Shown here: positions 18,412 through 27,191 of the stretch, one piece after another
Layout of the letters: each line of letters opens with the position of its first letter
How positions within the stretch are numbered: the stretch's first letter is position 1
Origin: Spirochaetales bacterium
Lineage (GTDB): Bacteria > Spirochaetota > Spirochaetia > JABEVK01
Length of the DNA stretch: 64,000 nt
NCBI GenBank assembly: GCA_947478845.1
Contig: CANJXC010000005.1
Span: forward strand, 16,246 to 80,245
Reading direction: 5' to 3'
Notes under the pieces: model-generated
Seen by the model: only the letters and a program-made list of their open reading frames with translations
Database searches by the model: none
What the model was told of the DNA's origin: nothing
Made by a program: the position numbers and the translations under genes

Positions 18412-19385
18412 CGGATCTTTTGCTGCTGTTTGTGCTGGTGCTGCTCACAGCGGTGCTGGCCGCGTGCGCTTTTGTCCTCTACAGGCTTGGACTTTTGGAT
18501 TCCACGATGAGGTCTGACCTCGAGTCCATGCGCCAAACGGTCGATGAAAGACTGCAGAAGTCACTCGAAAGCCGATTGGGCGAGAGCTTTTCGCAGGTAG
18601 CCCGGCAACTGGAACAGGTGCAACTAGGCTTGGGTGAGATGCGGACCCTGGCCGTGGGCGTAGGTGACCTCAAGAAGGTTTTGGCCAATGTGAAAACCAG
18701 GGGAATCTTGGGAGAAGTGCAACTGCGAGCGTTGCTGGAAGATTTGTTGTCGCCTGGCCAGTATGCGGCCAACGTGATGCTACGACCCAATAGCCGTGAT
18801 GTGGTCGAGTTCGCCGTGCGCCTTCCCGGCCCCGATGACACGGCCCTTTGGTTGCCCATCGACGCCAAGTTTCCCCGTGAGGACTACGAGCGTCTCCAGG
18901 CGGCGGCCGATGCCGGAGACCCTTTGGCCCAAGCAGAGGCCCGCAAGCAACTCGAGGTCCGCCTGAAACTATTTGCTAAAGAAATCAGCGAAAAATACCT
19001 AGAACCGCCTTTCACCACCGACTTTGCCATCATGTTCCTGCCCTTCGAAGGGTTGTTTGCCGAAGTGCTCCGTCTCCCGGGGCTGTTTGAGCGCCTCCAG
19101 CGTGAGTATCGCGTCACCATAACCGGTCCAACGACCCTCTCAGCCTTCTTGTCGAGCCTGCAGTTGGGCTTTCGGACGCTTGGCATCCAGAAAAGGTCCG
19201 GAGAAGTCTGGAACTTGCTGGCCAGCGTCAAGTTCGATTTCGGCCAGTTCGGCGAACTGCTCGACAAGACGCGCAAGAAGCTTCAGGAAGCCACCAGCAG
19301 CCTCGACGACGCAGGGGTGAAGAGCCGAAAAATTGAGCGGTCCCTGAAAAAAGTCGAGGAAAACCCGCAGGAACTCGAACTATAG
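18408..19385 (+). CDS. rmuC: RmuC-domain protein
   Basis: The 325-residue protein has one N-terminal membrane helix (about residues 3-27), a coiled-coil stretch, then the RmuC nuclease-like core with the family hallmarks TRGILGEVQLRALLED, IDAKFPREDYERL, and FMFLPFE-like and GPTTLSAFL segments. RmuC proteins limit recombination at inverted repeats and are predicted nucleases. The start ATG overlaps the preceding stop (ATGA), so it shares an operon with the flavodiiron-like gene. Slightly shorter than the E. coli protein, as in many bacteria. Confidence 0.9.
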   Translation: MTDLLLLFVLVLLTAVLAACAFVLYRLGLLDSTMRSDLESMRQTVDERLQKSLESRLGESFSQVARQLEQVQLGLGEMRTLAVGVGDLKKVLANVKTRGILGEVQLRALLEDLLSPGQYAANVMLRPNSRDVVEFAVRLPGPDDTALWLPIDAKFPREDYERLQAAADAGDPLAQAEARKQLEVRLKLFAKEISEKYLEPPFTTDFAIMFLPFEGLFAEVLRLPGLFERLQREYRVTITGPTTLSAFLSSLQLGFRTLGIQKRSGEVWNLLASVKFDFGQFGELLDKTRKKLQEATSSLDDAGVKSRKIERSLKKVEENPQELEL

Positions 19386-19411
19386 CGTGTCAAAAGCATT
19401 ACATTATACGC

Positions 19412-20083
19412 ATGCGTAAATTTGTTGCGGTGTTGTTGGTCCTTTTGTTTGTCGTGGCTCCTTCCGGCTGGTCGAAGAGCTATAGCAGTGGCAGATCCTT
19501 CGGCTCCTCGAGCTTCAAGAGCATTCAGTCGCTTAAAACTACCCCCTCGCCCTCTGCGGGGTCCACATCCCTGCCCCAAAACCGCTCCTCAACGGTGTTG
19601 GTACCAGGCTATTCCGCTCCCATGTTCTTCTGGTTCCCTGTTGGCGGTTTTGGATCGTCGCCCATGTCCGCCGGAGGTGGGGGTTGGCTGCTGGTGCTCA
19701 TTCTGGGGGGAGTCGTCCTGTTCTTCTTGTTCCGTCCTCGGCGCACGGTGATGGCCGAAGGCGATGACGGAGAGGAATTGGAACTGTTTTACCAGCGTTG
19801 TCAAAAGAACCTCAACCATCTTACTAATGTTTATGTGGACGCTCAGACGTGGCTTGAACGACTGGAAGGAAAAATCCCGGACTCGCAATATAAGGATTGG
19901 AACGACCGTTACACCCGCATCAGCGTCGAAGATTTTACCAAACAGCTGGAGGAAATCCGCCTGCATCTGAATCGCGGTGAGCAGGTTGCCGCGAGAGCCA
20001 AACTGTTCTCCTTTGATGAGGACGCTGTTGCCGTGTTCGATTTTCTGCAGGAATTGGAAAACAGCGTAGAAGATCTCAAATAA
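19412..20083 (+). CDS. Membrane protein of unknown function with signal peptide
   Basis: I do not recognise this 223-residue protein. It has an N-terminal signal peptide (about residues 1-21, ending GWSKS), a Ser/Pro/Gly-rich extracytoplasmic stretch to about residue 87, one strong membrane helix (about 91-107, followed by RPRR, so the C-terminus is cytoplasmic), and a charged helical C-terminal domain with several Trp and Glu residues. The ATG is preceded by TACATT ending 6 bases upstream and lacks a Shine-Dalgarno sequence. Its 3' end overlaps the convergent methylase gene by 8 bases. Confidence 0.7.
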   Translation: MRKFVAVLLVLLFVVAPSGWSKSYSSGRSFGSSSFKSIQSLKTTPSPSAGSTSLPQNRSSTVLVPGYSAPMFFWFPVGGFGSSPMSAGGGGWLLVLILGGVVLFFLFRPRRTVMAEGDDGEELELFYQRCQKNLNHLTNVYVDAQTWLERLEGKIPDSQYKDWNDRYTRISVEDFTKQLEEIRLHLNRGEQVAARAKLFSFDEDAVAVFDFLQELENSVEDLK

Positions 20084-21692
20084 ACTGAAGTTCGCTCTCT
20101 AAAGGCGCCGATCTTCGGGAGTAAAGGACCCGCAAGGACTGCAATCCGTTGTGTAACCGCGGGCTTGGCTGCCTTGCCAAGTGCTGTTCCAGTTGCAACA
20201 ACGCGTTTTCCAATTGGGTCCGATATTTGGCGAAAGCTAAGCGGCGGAGTACCTGCAAGAGCCTGACTTCAAGAGCCCGTCTCTTGGGAGCACTTGTTTC
20301 CTGGTCCAGCAGCGAATACAAAACTTCGGCTTCTTCGTTGGGTGCGTTGAACTGCGAAGCCGTGAGGCCTACTTCAAGCGCTTTCAAGTCCACATCCAAC
20401 CAAGAGGCCCAGTTGGGCACCTCAGAAATCTGGTAGAGTTTCCAGGTAGGCAAAACACGGCCGGCCACTTGGAGGTCTGTCCCTCCCCCGTCAAAAGCTG
20501 AGCGAAGGCGCTGTGGATGAAACCGTCCCTTGAGCAACGGCACCAAGCGCTTCTCGGCCAGAAAGCGCTCGACTCGGGCCCGGCTCAAGCCACTTTCTCG
20601 CGCTCCGGTATCCACCACCAGAGCAAACTCAAGGTTGTGTGCACGTCGCGAAGGGCTTTGGCGCCCACCTCGGTACACCACGTAGTCCTGAACTTCCAGC
20701 GTGACGCGGCCGCGCGTGGCCAGCAATTCGTGGAGTTCTTCGAAGTCGATCACTCCCTCGGTGTTGTAGCTGACGACCAGAGTGCGCGCATCGACCGCAT
20801 CGAGAAGCGAGCAGAGCGTGGCGCTAGAGGTTTTGCGCGAACAAAACGGGCTTCGGGTTTCTTTCCAATCGGGCCGAATGCCAGCCACCCGTTCGGCTAT
20901 GGGTCGATCTCCCCGGGCTACGGTGTTCAACAGGTGATAGTTCGATCCGTACTGGTGCTGGTTATAGGGAGGGTCGAGGTAGCAAACTTCGGCGCTGCGA
21001 CGACGTACAAACTCCAAGGCATCCTGGCAGAACGCAAACGCCGGGAACGGTGAATCCCACAATTCAGGAACTTCCAGCTGCATCGGGGAAAGGATGCGCG
21101 TAAGGGCGTCGCCACTGTGGCCCCCATAACCGGCATGAAAGCCCTTGAAGACGCCGCTGGTATTGGAATGCACGGAGGCTTCGTAAAGGAGCAAAGCCAG
21201 AAGGAGGACCTTCGGGTCTCCCATTTCGGGCCCGTAATCGTCTTCCAACCGTTCCCGCACTGCGTCGAGGAACAAGGCGTTTTCACGGGTATAAAACAGC
21301 CTCTCCCCAGGCCTTGGATTCTGCGTCTCCCGTGGTGCGTAATGCAACGCGACGACTTCCTCTCTTGGCTCTTTAAGAGCATTGAGCTCGCTAAGGACCT
21401 TTTCCAGACCGCCCCTTGAAGTGAACAAGTCCTGTGCCTCCCGGGGCGTCAGGGTGAGAAAGGCACGATTGATCACCCACGAATAGGTTTCCCAGTCGTT
21501 GGCGTGGACCTCAAACCCCAGGGTGCGTGCCAACCGGGCTACAGCGCCACTGCCTGCGAACGGATCGAGGAAGACGCCCCGGCGTCCAGCGTTCATGCTG
21601 GCCCGCTGCTCGAACAGCCGGCCTAAAAACGGGAGCAGGAGGCGCTTGTTTCCAAGGTAGGCAATCAATTGTTGTTTGAGGTAAGCAGCCAC
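20076..21692 (-). CDS. Orphan DNA adenine methylase (D12 class-like)
   Basis: Predicted N6-adenine DNA methyltransferase. The SAM-binding motif I is at residues 43-49 (DPFAGSG), preceded by YLGNKRLLLPF as in D12/Dam-like enzymes, and the catalytic motif IV is DPPY at 240-243. The ~200-residue C-terminal extension is unusual and may hold a recognition domain. No restriction endonuclease or specificity gene is adjacent, so it is probably a solitary methylase affecting regulation or replication, or an RNA/DNA methylase of unknown target. The start is GTG with TACACT ending 5 bases upstream and TGGACA 18 bases before that. Confidence 0.75.
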   Translation of the reverse strand: MAAYLKQQLIAYLGNKRLLLPFLGRLFEQRASMNAGRRGVFLDPFAGSGAVARLARTLGFEVHANDWETYSWVINRAFLTLTPREAQDLFTSRGGLEKVLSELNALKEPREEVVALHYAPRETQNPRPGERLFYTRENALFLDAVRERLEDDYGPEMGDPKVLLLALLLYEASVHSNTSGVFKGFHAGYGGHSGDALTRILSPMQLEVPELWDSPFPAFAFCQDALEFVRRRSAEVCYLDPPYNQHQYGSNYHLLNTVARGDRPIAERVAGIRPDWKETRSPFCSRKTSSATLCSLLDAVDARTLVVSYNTEGVIDFEELHELLATRGRVTLEVQDYVVYRGGRQSPSRRAHNLEFALVVDTGARESGLSRARVERFLAEKRLVPLLKGRFHPQRLRSAFDGGGTDLQVAGRVLPTWKLYQISEVPNWASWLDVDLKALEVGLTASQFNAPNEEAEVLYSLLDQETSAPKRRALEVRLLQVLRRLAFAKYRTQLENALLQLEQHLARQPSPRLHNGLQSLRVLYSRRSAPLESELQFI

Positions 21693-21697
21693 GCGTC

Positions 21698-21749
21698 AGT
21701 GTAGACGTTCGCCTGCCTCCTTGTCCAAGCGGGGGTCGGAGGCTAGAAT
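21698..21749. promoter_or_regulatory. Back-to-back promoters for the methylase and murE
   Basis: Minus strand: TGGACA (21722-21727), 18 bases, TACACT (21698-21703), 5 bases, then the GTG of the methylase. Plus strand: TTGTCC (21721-21726), 17 bases, TAGAAT (21744-21749), 6 bases, then the murE ATG. The two -35 elements occupy the same bases, so the promoters should compete. Neither gene has a Shine-Dalgarno sequence, so both transcripts may be leaderless. Confidence 0.6.
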
Positions 21750-21755
21750 TGACTC

Positions 21756-23270
21756 ATGACCCTTTCCAGCCTGCTGGCTCTGGTTCCCGAGGTGGAAGTC
21801 CACTCCCCGGATGACAACTGGAAGAATTTTGAAATCAGCAGTCTCGTGTACGATAGCCGCGAAGCGGGACCAGAAACCCTGTTTTTTGCTTTACCGGGGA
21901 CCCACACTGACGGGCACAACTACCTTGCAGAGGTGGCCGCCCGAGGGTGCCGCGCCTTTGTGGTCAGCGCTCTCCCGTCGGTGCTTCTTCCCGCGACTGT
22001 CGTCTTGAAGGTGGCTAATACCCGGAAAGCCTTGAGTCCTTTTGCAGCAGCGTTTTTCGGAAATCCGTCCCATGAACTTTCAGTCATCGGCGTCACGGGA
22101 ACCGACGGCAAAAGCACCACGGTGAGCTTCATTCACCAACTTCTGGAGCTCTCCGGGCATCGAGCCGGTTTCTTTTCCACGGTGGAATGGAAAACGGGTT
22201 CAGACATAGAGGTCAACAAGTTTCGTCAATCAACCCCCGAGGCGCCGCTGGTCCACCAATCCCTGCGTAGCATGCTCAACAACGGGTTTCGCTATGCGGT
22301 ACTGGAGAGCACCTCCCACGGCCTATCGCCTCTGACCAGCCGGTTAGCCGATGTCCGCTACGCGGCTGCAGTTTTCACCAACGTGACACTGGAGCACCTC
22401 GAGTTCCATGGCAACGTCGAAACCTACCGGCGCGACAAAGCTCGACTATTCGAGGCTCTTACCGTCGGGCCCACGGGTGCCTTCGGGGTGGTCAACGGCG
22501 ACGATCCGCATGCCCAGTTGTTTGTTGAGGCTGCCGGAGACCGTGCCGTATTCCGCTACTCCACCCAGGATCCAAAGGCTCACCTCTATGCCCAAAAATT
22601 GGAGCCTTCTGCCGATGCACTGGAGATGGACTTGGTTTGGAAGGGGCAAGTCGGCCACTGTCGGCTGGAGGTTCCGGGCAAGGTCAACGCAGAAAACCTG
22701 ATGGCCGCGCTGCTTACCGTGGCCGGACTGTTGTCGGTGCAGGGGCCACTGGTTACCCCTCTGGATCTTTTGCCCTTGGTGCCGTTCATCAAGTCGCTCA
22801 AGGGACGTATGACCCCTGTTCGGGCTGGGCAGCCTTTTTCTGTGATTGTAGACTATGCCCATACACCCGGCGCCTTCGAAAAGAAACTCCCCGAAGTGAA
22901 GGCCGTTACACCAGGACGGCTCATCGTCGTCTTTGGCTCGGGAGGCGAACGGGACCGAGCCAAGCGGCCGCTGCAGGGTGAGTTGGCCGACCACTGGGCC
23001 GATCTGATCGTCCTCGCCGATGAAGACCCTCGTTTGGAAGACTCTATGGCCATACTCGACGACATTGCGCAAGGGATACACCGGAAGATACTTGGCGAGA
23101 GCTATTGGAAGATACCTTCCAGGCGGGACGCCATGCGACATGCGTTTTCGCTCGCCCGCGCCGGTGACACCGTACTTCTCTTGGGCAAAGGTCATGAGCA
23201 GTCTCTGGTCACCGCGCAGGGTAGCCAGCCTTGGGACGAGGCAACTGTCGCCTTCGAGCTTTTGTCATGA
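21756..23270 (+). CDS. murE: UDP-N-acetylmuramoyl-tripeptide synthetase (MurE)
   Basis: ATP-dependent ligase adding the third amino acid to UDP-MurNAc-L-Ala-D-Glu in cytoplasmic peptidoglycan synthesis. The Mur ligase P-loop GTDGKST is at residues 115-121, followed by ESTSHGL, TNVTLEHLEFHG and the carbamylated-lysine region, and the C-terminal domain with DYAHTPGAFEK and FGSGGERDRAKR. At the amino-acid selectivity site, where DAP enzymes have DNPR, this protein has EDPR (near residues 423-426). That argues against a standard meso-DAP enzyme and is compatible with lysine or ornithine. The start lies 6 bases after a TAGAAT hexamer. Confidence 0.92.
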   Translation: MTLSSLLALVPEVEVHSPDDNWKNFEISSLVYDSREAGPETLFFALPGTHTDGHNYLAEVAARGCRAFVVSALPSVLLPATVVLKVANTRKALSPFAAAFFGNPSHELSVIGVTGTDGKSTTVSFIHQLLELSGHRAGFFSTVEWKTGSDIEVNKFRQSTPEAPLVHQSLRSMLNNGFRYAVLESTSHGLSPLTSRLADVRYAAAVFTNVTLEHLEFHGNVETYRRDKARLFEALTVGPTGAFGVVNGDDPHAQLFVEAAGDRAVFRYSTQDPKAHLYAQKLEPSADALEMDLVWKGQVGHCRLEVPGKVNAENLMAALLTVAGLLSVQGPLVTPLDLLPLVPFIKSLKGRMTPVRAGQPFSVIVDYAHTPGAFEKKLPEVKAVTPGRLIVVFGSGGERDRAKRPLQGELADHWADLIVLADEDPRLEDSMAILDDIAQGIHRKILGESYWKIPSRRDAMRHAFSLARAGDTVLLLGKGHEQSLVTAQGSQPWDEATVAFELLS

Positions 23271-24700
23271 AACTGGCCTCCCTCGTTCTGCTCCTGGCTA
23301 CGTTCGCGGGTGCGCAGGAGACTCTAGTCCCGGGGTTCCCGATGGTGCCACCTCTGCGAGAAAGGGTCATGAGCCTTGATGATCAGTCTGGTTGGACCCT
23401 GCGCAAGGGCGACCAGAACGCGGTTCTGGCGGTGGTTCCTACCGACGACAAGATTGCCGTGGGACTCGCCGGGGGGTGGTTGCTCATGGGCGCCGACCTC
23501 GAGTACCAGAGCTCTAGTTTCGACTTGTTGGGGACCCCCAACCTTGCAGGTTCGCCGTATGCCCAAGCAGTGGGTCCCTTGGTTGTTTTCGCCACCTCGA
23601 GTCCTGGTGACCTCGTGGTGCTTTACCCCGACACGGCCGTTACGTTCCGGCAACCCCTGCCCTTGGACGGCCTGCGCCAACTACTTGTCACCGACAAGGG
23701 TTTCCTGTTTGCGCAGAGCCGCCGCGTCTCCGGAAAGACCCACTGGAACAAAACCCTGCGGGAGGAACAACCACTTCCTTTTTTTCCGGCGGATCTCACT
23801 GCCGGTCCGGATGGAACCCCTTGGGCCGTCGACAGCTTGCAAGCCCGACCTTGGCACCTCGACGAGGGCTATTGGCGCCCGCTGGAAATACCAACTGCAG
23901 CGGGCCGCCTGGCAAGCCTTGCACCCTTTGCCGATTCCACAGGCTACCTTGCCAGCGGTGCTGGCTGGGCGGGAGCCTTCCGCACCAATGGTACCACTCT
24001 CTGGCTACGTGACAAGGATTTCTCGGGAAGGCCTCTTCCCCGCGACCTTAAGGTACGCTCGGGCCATGGCAAGATCTTACTGTGGTCGTCTATGGAACGC
24101 CGTGTTTGGTTGTGGAGTTGGAAGGCTGGGGGACTTTCCGGAGCCGTACTACCACCGACCGCAGATCGCCTCGCCGACGACGTGCGGGGTGAGGTCAAAC
24201 GGTTGGAAGCCTTGGGCAGCGTTCCCGAAGCCCTGAACCTGAGCCAATACGCCATCGAACTTTCCACAGCAATGCTCAAGGTCCAACCTTTTTCCGACCT
24301 TTGGAGAAAGGCGAAAGAAGAGTTCTCAGCCCGCCGTCAGGAACTCAAGGAGGAATCGGTGGGCACTGGTGTTTTTACGATGACGTGGGAGTCGCCCTTC
24401 GGTCTGCCGTTAGGCAACTGGAATTGGGAACCCGACGCTCAGTGGGTTGGCGTGAAGAACTGGCGGGCCGAAGTGATTCCCTACCGCGAAGGTAGGTCTT
24501 GGGATACTGAGGACTTCCGCCTGGCGATGACGGCAACCCGTACGCCGTTTCCTGGCGCAACAACCTATACAGGAAGCGGCTTGCAGTGGCCTTCCTGGCT
24601 GAGCGTCCGATTGCGACCGGACGGTAGCGACCAAGCCCTTCACTGGATCCGCCTCCCTTACCCCGAACCGCCTCAGCGTTACGATTTGCCTGTGGAATAG
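23267..24700 (+). CDS. Secreted protein of unknown function
   Basis: I do not recognise this 477-residue protein. It starts with a signal peptide (MKLASLVLLLATFAGAQ) and has no further membrane helix. The middle is rich in aromatic and glycine residues with short repeats of the LxxFxxS/YLxxG kind, which may form a beta-propeller; the last 100 residues (TMTWESPFGLPLGNWNW onward) form a compact Trp-rich domain. The ATG overlaps the murE stop (ATGA), so it is co-translated with murE and may act in the envelope. A longer frame starting 36 bases upstream is less likely. Confidence 0.65.
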   Translation: MKLASLVLLLATFAGAQETLVPGFPMVPPLRERVMSLDDQSGWTLRKGDQNAVLAVVPTDDKIAVGLAGGWLLMGADLEYQSSSFDLLGTPNLAGSPYAQAVGPLVVFATSSPGDLVVLYPDTAVTFRQPLPLDGLRQLLVTDKGFLFAQSRRVSGKTHWNKTLREEQPLPFFPADLTAGPDGTPWAVDSLQARPWHLDEGYWRPLEIPTAAGRLASLAPFADSTGYLASGAGWAGAFRTNGTTLWLRDKDFSGRPLPRDLKVRSGHGKILLWSSMERRVWLWSWKAGGLSGAVLPPTADRLADDVRGEVKRLEALGSVPEALNLSQYAIELSTAMLKVQPFSDLWRKAKEEFSARRQELKEESVGTGVFTMTWESPFGLPLGNWNWEPDAQWVGVKNWRAEVIPYREGRSWDTEDFRLAMTATRTPFPGATTYTGSGLQWPSWLSVRLRPDGSDQALHWIRLPYPEPPQRYDLPVE

Positions 24701-24782
24701 GGATGAAGCTTGAGAACGGCAACCCAGCTCTGCCAAAACGCCGGGTGGTTGGCAAGTCTTGCTGAGAAAAGCCTTCGCCCGG

Positions 24783-27191
24783 TTACTGAAAGTTCAGTGG
24801 AGGTGCCCAAACCAGAACTGCTGGTTTTCCTGCCGTTACGCCCATTTCGGTCAAACGCGACAACTCCTCTAGCACCGGGCCAGCCAACTGGGAAATCTGC
24901 CTAACCACACCGGAAACCGGAACCAGTTGCTCCAAACCGGCCATGACGTTAACGATACCTGGGTACACGGACCGGAACGCAAGGGGAGTGCCCAATCGTT
25001 GTTCCAGCCAAGACTTTGCGGCTTCGAGGCCGCCTAGGTCATCGACAAGCCCACGGTCCAAGGCTTCACGACCGGTCCAGACCTGCCCTTCCCCCACAAG
25101 CTTTACCTGCTGGAGGCTCATTTGGCGCCCTGTGGCCACCACACCCAAAAAGCGCTCATAGATGGCGGAGATCTCCTCGTTCAGGGCTTTAAGGTCATCG
25201 GGACGCAGTTCACGTAATGGATCTGCGAAACCCGCCTGAGGCGAGAGTGCAGCCGAATCGGGGTGGATGCCCAGCTTGTTCAGAGCAGAGGATATCGAGG
25301 GAGCCAAGGCGGTAACGCCGATAGAGCCGGTTATGGTGCCCGGGCGGGCAAAGATGCGGGAGGCATAGGCAGAAACATAGTATCCGCCGCTGGCCCCGGT
25401 GTTTTCCATCACAGCCACGACGGGCTTCCCGGCGGCGACCGTAAGTCGCACCTGCTCGGCTATCTCATCGCTGGTAATCACGACGCCACCGGGGGAATCC
25501 ACCTTCAGAAGCAAGGCGCTCACAGTGACGTCGCCGCGAAGTTTGGCTAACTGAGCGGCGGTATCGCTCCCTATACTGACCCCTGGTACTCCCGGCCCGG
25601 TAATGATATCACCCTGGAGGGTAACCACGGCCACAGTCTTGGCCAGCGGCGACGGTCCCCAGGGAACATCTACGGACCAGCGGAGGTCGTCGATAAAGGA
25701 AGCTGCCGGGTGGGCTTTTTGAAGCGCCTGTTCGAACTCACTCCGGTATTCCACCGCATCGATCAGACCCATGCCTTTGGCGCGGGAGGCCAAAAGGTAG
25801 GGCCCGCCATTGACGGCCCCGGTGGCTGAGGTGCGCAACTTTGACCCCCGGGAAAGAGACAACTCCCGGGTCAATTGGTCCTGAAGGTCGCCCAACAAGC
25901 GGAGGTTCATCGCCCGCTCGCCAGGGGGCATCGACGAAAAACTCAAGTCATTGCTGTAGCTCTTGGTGTCCCACGGCGCGAGGTTGGTGAACTGTATTCC
26001 CAGTTTGTCGAGCAAATCTTTGTAGTACAACCGCTCCGTCTCGAGGGGGTGGACTTCGAGCGCCCCGTTGGGATTCAGCGAAATCCGATCAGCATGCGAC
26101 CAAACGGCCTGAAAGGCAGCATTCGCCCCGTAACCGTCGGCATAGACATACACTTTTTTTCCGGCTTTCTGCAGGGCGTCGAGCCCTGCTGATACAGCCT
26201 GCGCATCAGCAAGGCCGTTGAGGGAAGGTGGGTTCTCCAGAGCTAACGCTACAACAGAAGGGTCGCGGGAAGCGTGGTCCAGAACTTCCAGCAGGTCGGA
26301 GACGGTTGGCCGGGAAAAGCCGCCCAGCAGGGAAGCCCAGAAGCCGGGCAACGAAGGGGCGCTCGCAAGAGACGGAACATCCCTCAGCCGAAGAATATGG
26401 GGTACCCAGGGCCAGTCGGCCGTCAGGTTCTGGCGTCCACTAAAAAGGGCGGCTCCGGCACGAAACTCAAGCGGTGCGGATGCAGCAGGTAGGGAAGCCC
26501 ACGATTGGGTGGGGCCTAGATTCAGGGTAAGTTCAAGGCCCGGGGTTTTCTTTTCCCAGTCGTACCAGCCACGTATATCCAACCATGGAAGTGCTAACCG
26601 CACACCCAGACTTTCCGGGACGATGGCGAAAGATGAATTGGTGCGAGCATCGCCGGTGAGGGTCAGCAGCGAGCTTAACCCTTCTCCAGCCCGAGCGGGG
26701 ATTAGGGCCAAAGGACGCAGCGCCAGTCCTAAACCAAGGGTGGGCGCAGTTCCAAAGGTATCATTGGCTGTAATTCCCAACGAAAACAGGTCCACCGGCC
26801 GCCACAGAACGCCAAAGTCGGTGGTCATCGAGAGAAGTGTAGTTGCACTGTAGCGACTAGTTTTGTAACCGACCGCCAGCGGCGCGCCAAAACTGAGGGA
26901 GGTTCCCACGTCCATACGCGTGCTCCCGGCGAAACGAGCCAGGCGAAAATTGACCAGCGGACTGAACAATAACACGTCCTGTGCTCCCGCGGGGTCGGTA
27001 GCGTCAGGAGCCCAACTGTAACCGGCTGCCCAGGGCGACTCCACTCCCCAGGAAGCGGGGTTGTCTCCGAGATGCCACAGGCTGCCATCGTCAGCACGGA
27101 ACTTTGGGTCTAAAGAAGGATCGGTGGCCGACAATTCAACGCTGATTGCTACCAAAATGGCCACCGCCGCCCACAGCGAGGATATCCTCAA
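24783..27191 (-). CDS. sppA: Signal peptide peptidase SppA with N-terminal extension
   Basis: Serine protease family S49, long type with two tandem domains, which degrades cleaved signal peptides. The second domain carries the nucleophile S601 in GASGGYY and the SPGG motif; K410 (DTKSYSND) in the first domain matches the general-base lysine position of the E. coli enzyme. Before the protease come a signal peptide and about 250 residues of alternating hydrophobic/polar, glycine- and aromatic-rich sequence that looks like beta-strands, giving 802 residues versus about 620 in E. coli. The start is TTG, overlapping the ddl stop (TTGA). The extension may anchor the enzyme at the outer membrane; this is inference. 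Confidence 0.88.
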   Translation of the reverse strand: MRISSLWAAVAILVAISVELSATDPSLDPKFRADDGSLWHLGDNPASWGVESPWAAGYSWAPDATDPAGAQDVLLFSPLVNFRLARFAGSTRMDVGTSLSFGAPLAVGYKTSRYSATTLLSMTTDFGVLWRPVDLFSLGITANDTFGTAPTLGLGLALRPLALIPARAGEGLSSLLTLTGDARTNSSFAIVPESLGVRLALPWLDIRGWYDWEKKTPGLELTLNLGPTQSWASLPAASAPLEFRAGAALFSGRQNLTADWPWVPHILRLRDVPSLASAPSLPGFWASLLGGFSRPTVSDLLEVLDHASRDPSVVALALENPPSLNGLADAQAVSAGLDALQKAGKKVYVYADGYGANAAFQAVWSHADRISLNPNGALEVHPLETERLYYKDLLDKLGIQFTNLAPWDTKSYSNDLSFSSMPPGERAMNLRLLGDLQDQLTRELSLSRGSKLRTSATGAVNGGPYLLASRAKGMGLIDAVEYRSEFEQALQKAHPAASFIDDLRWSVDVPWGPSPLAKTVAVVTLQGDIITGPGVPGVSIGSDTAAQLAKLRGDVTVSALLLKVDSPGGVVITSDEIAEQVRLTVAAGKPVVAVMENTGASGGYYVSAYASRIFARPGTITGSIGVTALAPSISSALNKLGIHPDSAALSPQAGFADPLRELRPDDLKALNEEISAIYERFLGVVATGRQMSLQQVKLVGEGQVWTGREALDRGLVDDLGGLEAAKSWLEQRLGTPLAFRSVYPGIVNVMAGLEQLVPVSGVVRQISQLAGPVLEELSRLTEMGVTAGKPAVLVWAPPLNFQ

